Shown one piece after another: positions 48,335 to 51,991 of a DNA stretch of 51,991 nucleotides. The notes beneath the pieces were generated by a model. That model was not told the DNA's origin. It made no database searches and saw only the letters and a list, made by a program, of their open reading frames with translations. Position 1 is the first letter of the stretch. Every line of letters begins with the position of its first letter. Made by a program: the position numbers and the translations under genes. Source of the stretch: Mnemiopsis leidyi (taxonomy: Eukaryota; Ctenophora; Tentaculata; Lobata; Bolinopsidae); NCBI GenBank assembly GCA_000226015.1, contig JH155026.1, positions 98,720 to 150,710 of the forward strand. The letters are read 5' to 3'.

Positions 48335-50523
48335 ATGGACCAAGTAGGACGTGATGTAGATGCGAACATGTTGAAGCCTATGATACAAGGTTTTCTACTG
48401 CAAGCTTCAGTAAGCCCCTCCCTGGGTGATGTCGACCATGTTTTAGTCCATCAGAACTTCTACGATTCCTTTGGAGATCTGTTTGATTTGGAGCCAGAGA
48501 AAAACAATCTGCAAGGTGAAACTGTGCAATCTACAAATTTAGACACGGAACAAAGGGAACAAGGGGGACTGTCTAATTCGAGCAACACGGACCATCAACC
48601 ATATCCGTCACTAGGTAATCAATAACTTAACCTCGGCGATGTACAAAGGTCAAACCAAGGACGTAACAAGACGTGTATCAATACAGGTCGGGTGCAGGAT
48701 CGAGTAAAGGTTACATGCTGACTGCTGCGCTGCCTTGCTGCGATCGTTCGACTGAATTGTAGGGCTTGGTAATGCTCGCCGCCATCATGCTCGCTCAGCT
48801 AAACAGCTTTTGTTTCCAGTTTTATTAGTTTATAGGGTTTCAAAGCTGGTTTAATTCATTTTAATTTTTCCGCAAATGCTGATTAATAAATTCAATTCAA
48901 ACAAAAGTTAAAAACGACAGAAATATTAAGTCTTGTACTGCAGTCACTCCAATCAACGATAAAGTAGATCCCAAAATGATATAATAACCGATATAATTAG
49001 GAAAAGAATTTCTGAGCAGATCAACAAAAGCGGCTGTGTACATGAAGCCTTCAGTACGTCACACATGTCACAGGAAATCCTGGTGGATGAACAATAGGCC
49101 CACTATAAAGCACTAGATACGACTATAGTGCGGTTTGCATTATTATATTCTCCTCAGAGATCGACATCAAATATTAGCTTACATTAAATTTACTGCACTA
49201 CAAGGATTTCCTTGACAGCTTGACAAGGCTAATAACATCAAAAAACGAATTTCTAAAGCAACACGTCCTATAAAATTCATTAAAAAGCGCAGACAAATGG
49301 TCAACAAGTGCCTATTAAATTGTAAAAACTGGAAACTTTGAAACTTCCCGAGTACGGAGGTGAAAGCGAGCAGAGCTGTAAAGACAAGTATACCAGGTCT
49401 ATCAACAGGGCAGTAAACTCGAAGTGGTGAAGTCGGTGGGAACAATCAGACAAGTACCCAACTAAAGTGGGAACTTCTTTGGAGTCTGACATGGGGACAA
49501 GCCTTCAGACATGTACTTGTACGAGCACTGAAGCTACAAGACACGTTTTATACAAATCATTATTGTTTCGGTGGTCACGGGTAATTTGATCGCCAAATCG
49601 GTTTACTTGAGTTACACGCATGCATATATGCACGGTCCGGCTGTTTAAAACTCGACCAAATATACACCTGTCAGACAGCCCTTGTAGTGTTGGGTGACGC
49701 ACTGCGTGCTACAACGTGTTGTGGTACAACGTGTTGTGGTACAACGTGTTGTGGTACAACGTGTTGTGGTGCAACGTTACATTGACAGGCACTTTAAAGT
49801 GTATACCAGCTCCACTGAAGTTGCGTATCTCGCCGATTTGATTTGGTGAAAATCTGTCTGTCATCACGTGGTTTTATAGTGGAATGTAGCCTGCATGCAG
49901 TATATGTCACGTGAGATGCCCAAGTTTGGTCATGTGGTCGTATGTCCATGTATGGAAAGCAATCGTCAAAGCAGAAAGGGCCACTATTCAGACTCCCTGA
50001 TATGGTGAGGATCAATCAAGCACAAGATTGACAAGTACAATATTAACAGTGCAAATGACAAACACACGACACAAAACGAAGGGCTAGAAGTTTAACTTTC
50101 CAGTCTGAAGTAATTGAATTAAACGTCACGTGGTAACAAAACTGTGGATATGATCGCAGATGTTGCTGATATCCCACGGTCACCATTCACTGAACGTAAT
50201 GAGATCCCGTCACATTTAATTGTTATCACATGGTTTTCTGATATTCCCCCTCAAATTCGCATAAATGAACGCGTGTAACTCCAAATATGTACGTACTTAT
50301 TCATGTGGCAGGTGATGAGGATGGTAGATCACGGAGACCGGCACCCTGTCAAACTGGACACTCCCTTCATCACACAAACTCCTATCGGAAACGATCCTCT
50401 TGGTCACGTGACAGATTTCTACCAATGGCATTTCAGAACAGCGGTCGGAATTTTCATTACAGACAGTGCGTACTCGGCCACTCGGGCACTCTATTAGCCG
50501 AGGTTGGATTGCGTTTTGTTTGA
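48335..50523 (+). CDS. Possible two-exon gene (163 aa), unknown
   Basis: The first exon 48335-48614 begins ATG (MDQVGRDVDANMLKPMIQGF). It is acidic and Ser/Asn/Gln-rich and ends at a GTAATC donor in phase 1; without splicing it would stop after 96 residues. A matching acceptor (TGTGGCAG) at 50311 opens 50312-50523 in the right phase, giving a basic Arg/Ser/His-rich C terminus (GDEDGRSRRPAPCQTG, KRSSWSRDRFLPMAFQ) and a stop. The first exon looks like real protein. The second is less secure because the same DNA is open in other frames, one of which contains HGDRHP, reminiscent of the RHGxRxP motif of histidine acid phosphatases. No function assigned. Confidence 0.3.
48615..50311. other. Possible intron or intergenic DNA
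   Basis: AT-rich and without a supported gene. It contains a 15-bp minisatellite at 49711-49770. If the two-exon model at 48335-50523 is right, this is its intron. Confidence 0.4.
49711..49770. repeat. 15-bp minisatellite (4 copies)
   Basis: Four perfect copies of ACAACGTGTTGTGGT, followed by a partial GCAACGTT. Each unit carries a near-palindromic ACAACGTGTTGT core. Confidence 0.95.
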
Positions 50524-51050
50524 CAGTTGCTAATGAACTGATTAGCACCCTTCAGATCCCTTCCTCATCCACCCAGCACCTCATACGTTACTCCGCTTCT
50601 TCTAGAATCTAGATCATACAAAATACGACTCTACATTGAGCCGGGCTCACATTTCAAGTGTGTAACCAGTCAATTCTTACTTTGCATAGACTCTAAACTA
50701 AAACCAAACCTGGGAAGGAGGCAGAGAGTGGATGTAGAGATAAGAGCTGACAGGTACGTTCTATAGTACACACGAGCAGTCCCTGGTGTTATGGGTCGAG
50801 TCATGATGACGTCACAACAACGCTGTTGCCATATAAACCAGCTGTCAGTAAGTAACAAAGTTATTGGGACATGGAGTCCATGACTTTCTGGACGCTCCTT
50901 TGCAGAGTTTTACTCCGCTAGTTAACATGGCGGAGCTCCTGAGAAAAATTAGTTTGAGGCCTAGTGCTGGATCTTCGATTTCGACCTTCAATTCACCAAA
51001 ACTGATCAGGATTCAGTTCTAATTTAACATTTATTTAAACTATTACTGTG
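50524..51050. other. No gene seen
   Basis: A mixed-composition stretch between the possible last exon at 50523 and the terminal repeat block. Short open frames are present on both strands without recognisable proteins or splice partners. Confidence 0.45.
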
Positions 51051-51052
51051 GT

Positions 51053-51790
51053 AATAAATCACCGTATTACCTCACCCTATTGCTATTATTTTCACAGTTT
51101 TAGCCGTATTACCTCTCACTTTTTCCAAATTAGAGATACGAGAGAACGTCCTTTTTCTTGTTATTACTAGCAACTACCCACACCGCCTGTTAATTTACTT
51201 CCTAGATGATACCGTTATATGACTCTGAGGCCCGCTCCAAATTAGTGATACGAGAGAACGTCCTTTTTCTTGTTAATGCTAGCAACTGCCCGCACTGCCT
51301 GCACGTTTAACTTGGTAAATAACATCGTTACATAATGATCATAACATAAGTGCAAAGTAACAACGTGTTTTCAACTCGGGGTCATGTTACTTCACACTTA
51401 CGTCGTTATATTACTTGATAGCATTTGCACAGCTTTGTCGTATTACATCACCTTTTTTCATATTACATTACCCTTTTCGTATTACATCACCGTATTACCT
51501 CACCCTTTTGCTATTATTTTCACAGTTTATTAGCCGTATTACCTCACACTTTTATCCAAATTAGAGATACGAGAGAACTTTCTTTTTTGTTATTACTAGC
51601 AACTACCCGCACTGCCTGCTAATTTTACTTCCTAGATGATATCGTTACACGATTCTGAGGCCTGCTCCAAAAAAGTGATACGAAAGAACGTCCTTTTTCT
51701 TGTTATCGCTAGCATCTGCCCGCACTATCATAACATAACTCATAAGTGCAAAGTTGAAAGTAAAAACATGTTTTCAACTCGGGCTCCGCT
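51053..51790. repeat. About 430-bp tandem higher-order repeat (2 copies)
   Basis: Copy 1 (from about 51053) and copy 2 (from about 51480) share, in order, CACCGTATTACCTCACCC, TATTATTTTCACAGTTT, AGAGATACGAGAGAAC, CTAGATGAT and TTTTCAACTCGGG blocks, offset by about 428 bases. Each copy also contains two diverged sub-units about 112 bases apart that begin GATACGAGAGAACGTCC. Non-coding; probably part of a longer repeat array or element beyond the window. Confidence 0.8.
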
Positions 51791-51821
51791 CTCGTTCTGA
51801 ATTGTCTCACGTTGTGACCCT

Positions 51822-51991
51822 TCGCGGCAGCAGGGCTATGCAACGTGTAGCAAGTTCTGAACATATCATTATTCAACTCAGCCTTAGGCTTCGAAGAATA
51901 ATGAGATATACGCCACTCGCTACACTCGAGGCGTAAATCATGTTCATGTTAGTACTACTTGCTGCACGTTGCATAGCCCTGCTGCCGCGAA
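51822..51991. repeat. Nested inverted repeat at the window edge
   Basis: The arms 51822-51854 and 51959-51991 (33 bp, one mismatch, starting TCGCGGCAGCAGGGCTATGC) are inverted. Inside them ATATCATTATTC (about 51863) pairs with GAATAATGAGATAT (about 51896) around AGCCTTAGGCT. The right arm runs to the last base, so the true extent is unknown. It resembles the end of a foldback or MITE-type element. Confidence 0.8.

Noticed and set aside
49700-49780. CRISPR-like array
   Set aside because: The units are head-to-tail 15-mers without spacers, in an animal-type genome; this is a minisatellite.

Overview
The window is eukaryotic and animal-like. Genes are split by GT-AG introns, intergenic DNA is AT-rich and repeat-laden, and the genes include a SIX-class homeobox gene and a single-pass membrane protein with a canonical six-cysteine EGF domain. 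An intronless, divergent SIX gene beside large unfamiliar secreted proteins makes a non-bilaterian animal such as a ctenophore my leading guess. This is inference only; no rRNA, tRNA or organelle marker is present.

Layout. About 1-4.5 kb is gene-poor, with a duplicated TGGCGCCAAT-rich repeat. A plus-strand gene of unknown function lies at 4.58-6.60 kb (four visible exons, 5' end not found). From 8.5 to 31.9 kb, two enormous minus-strand genes sit head to tail. Each is essentially one giant exon (9.6 kb and 12.0 kb) preceded by tiny exons that supply a secretory signal. I rebuilt these 5' ends from phase-consistent splice sites. The products, about 3,230 and over 4,060 residues, share a cysteine/aromatic central module flanked by long, basic, beta-strand-like repeats. 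I recognise no known family, and they are the strongest candidate here for an undescribed system. At 34.0-40.8 kb a seven-exon minus-strand gene encodes a mucin-like type I membrane protein (798 residues) with one EGF domain and a cytoplasmic tail carrying four Tyr-[Met/Leu]-Asn motifs. At 43.4-45.3 kb there are several minus-strand exons of unrecognised genes. A 249-residue intronless SIX-type homeobox gene with a TATA box follows at 46.3-47.1 kb. A possible plus-strand two-exon gene starts at 48.3 kb. The last kilobase is a roughly 430-bp duplicated repeat ending in an inverted repeat cut by the window edge.

The two giants look like a tandem paralog pair building one extracellular material (matrix, mucus, adhesive or coat). 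One has a His/Tyr-rich N-terminal segment and a recently duplicated 203-residue block. Nothing in the sequence ties them functionally to the neighbouring mucin/EGF receptor beyond proximity and shared strand.
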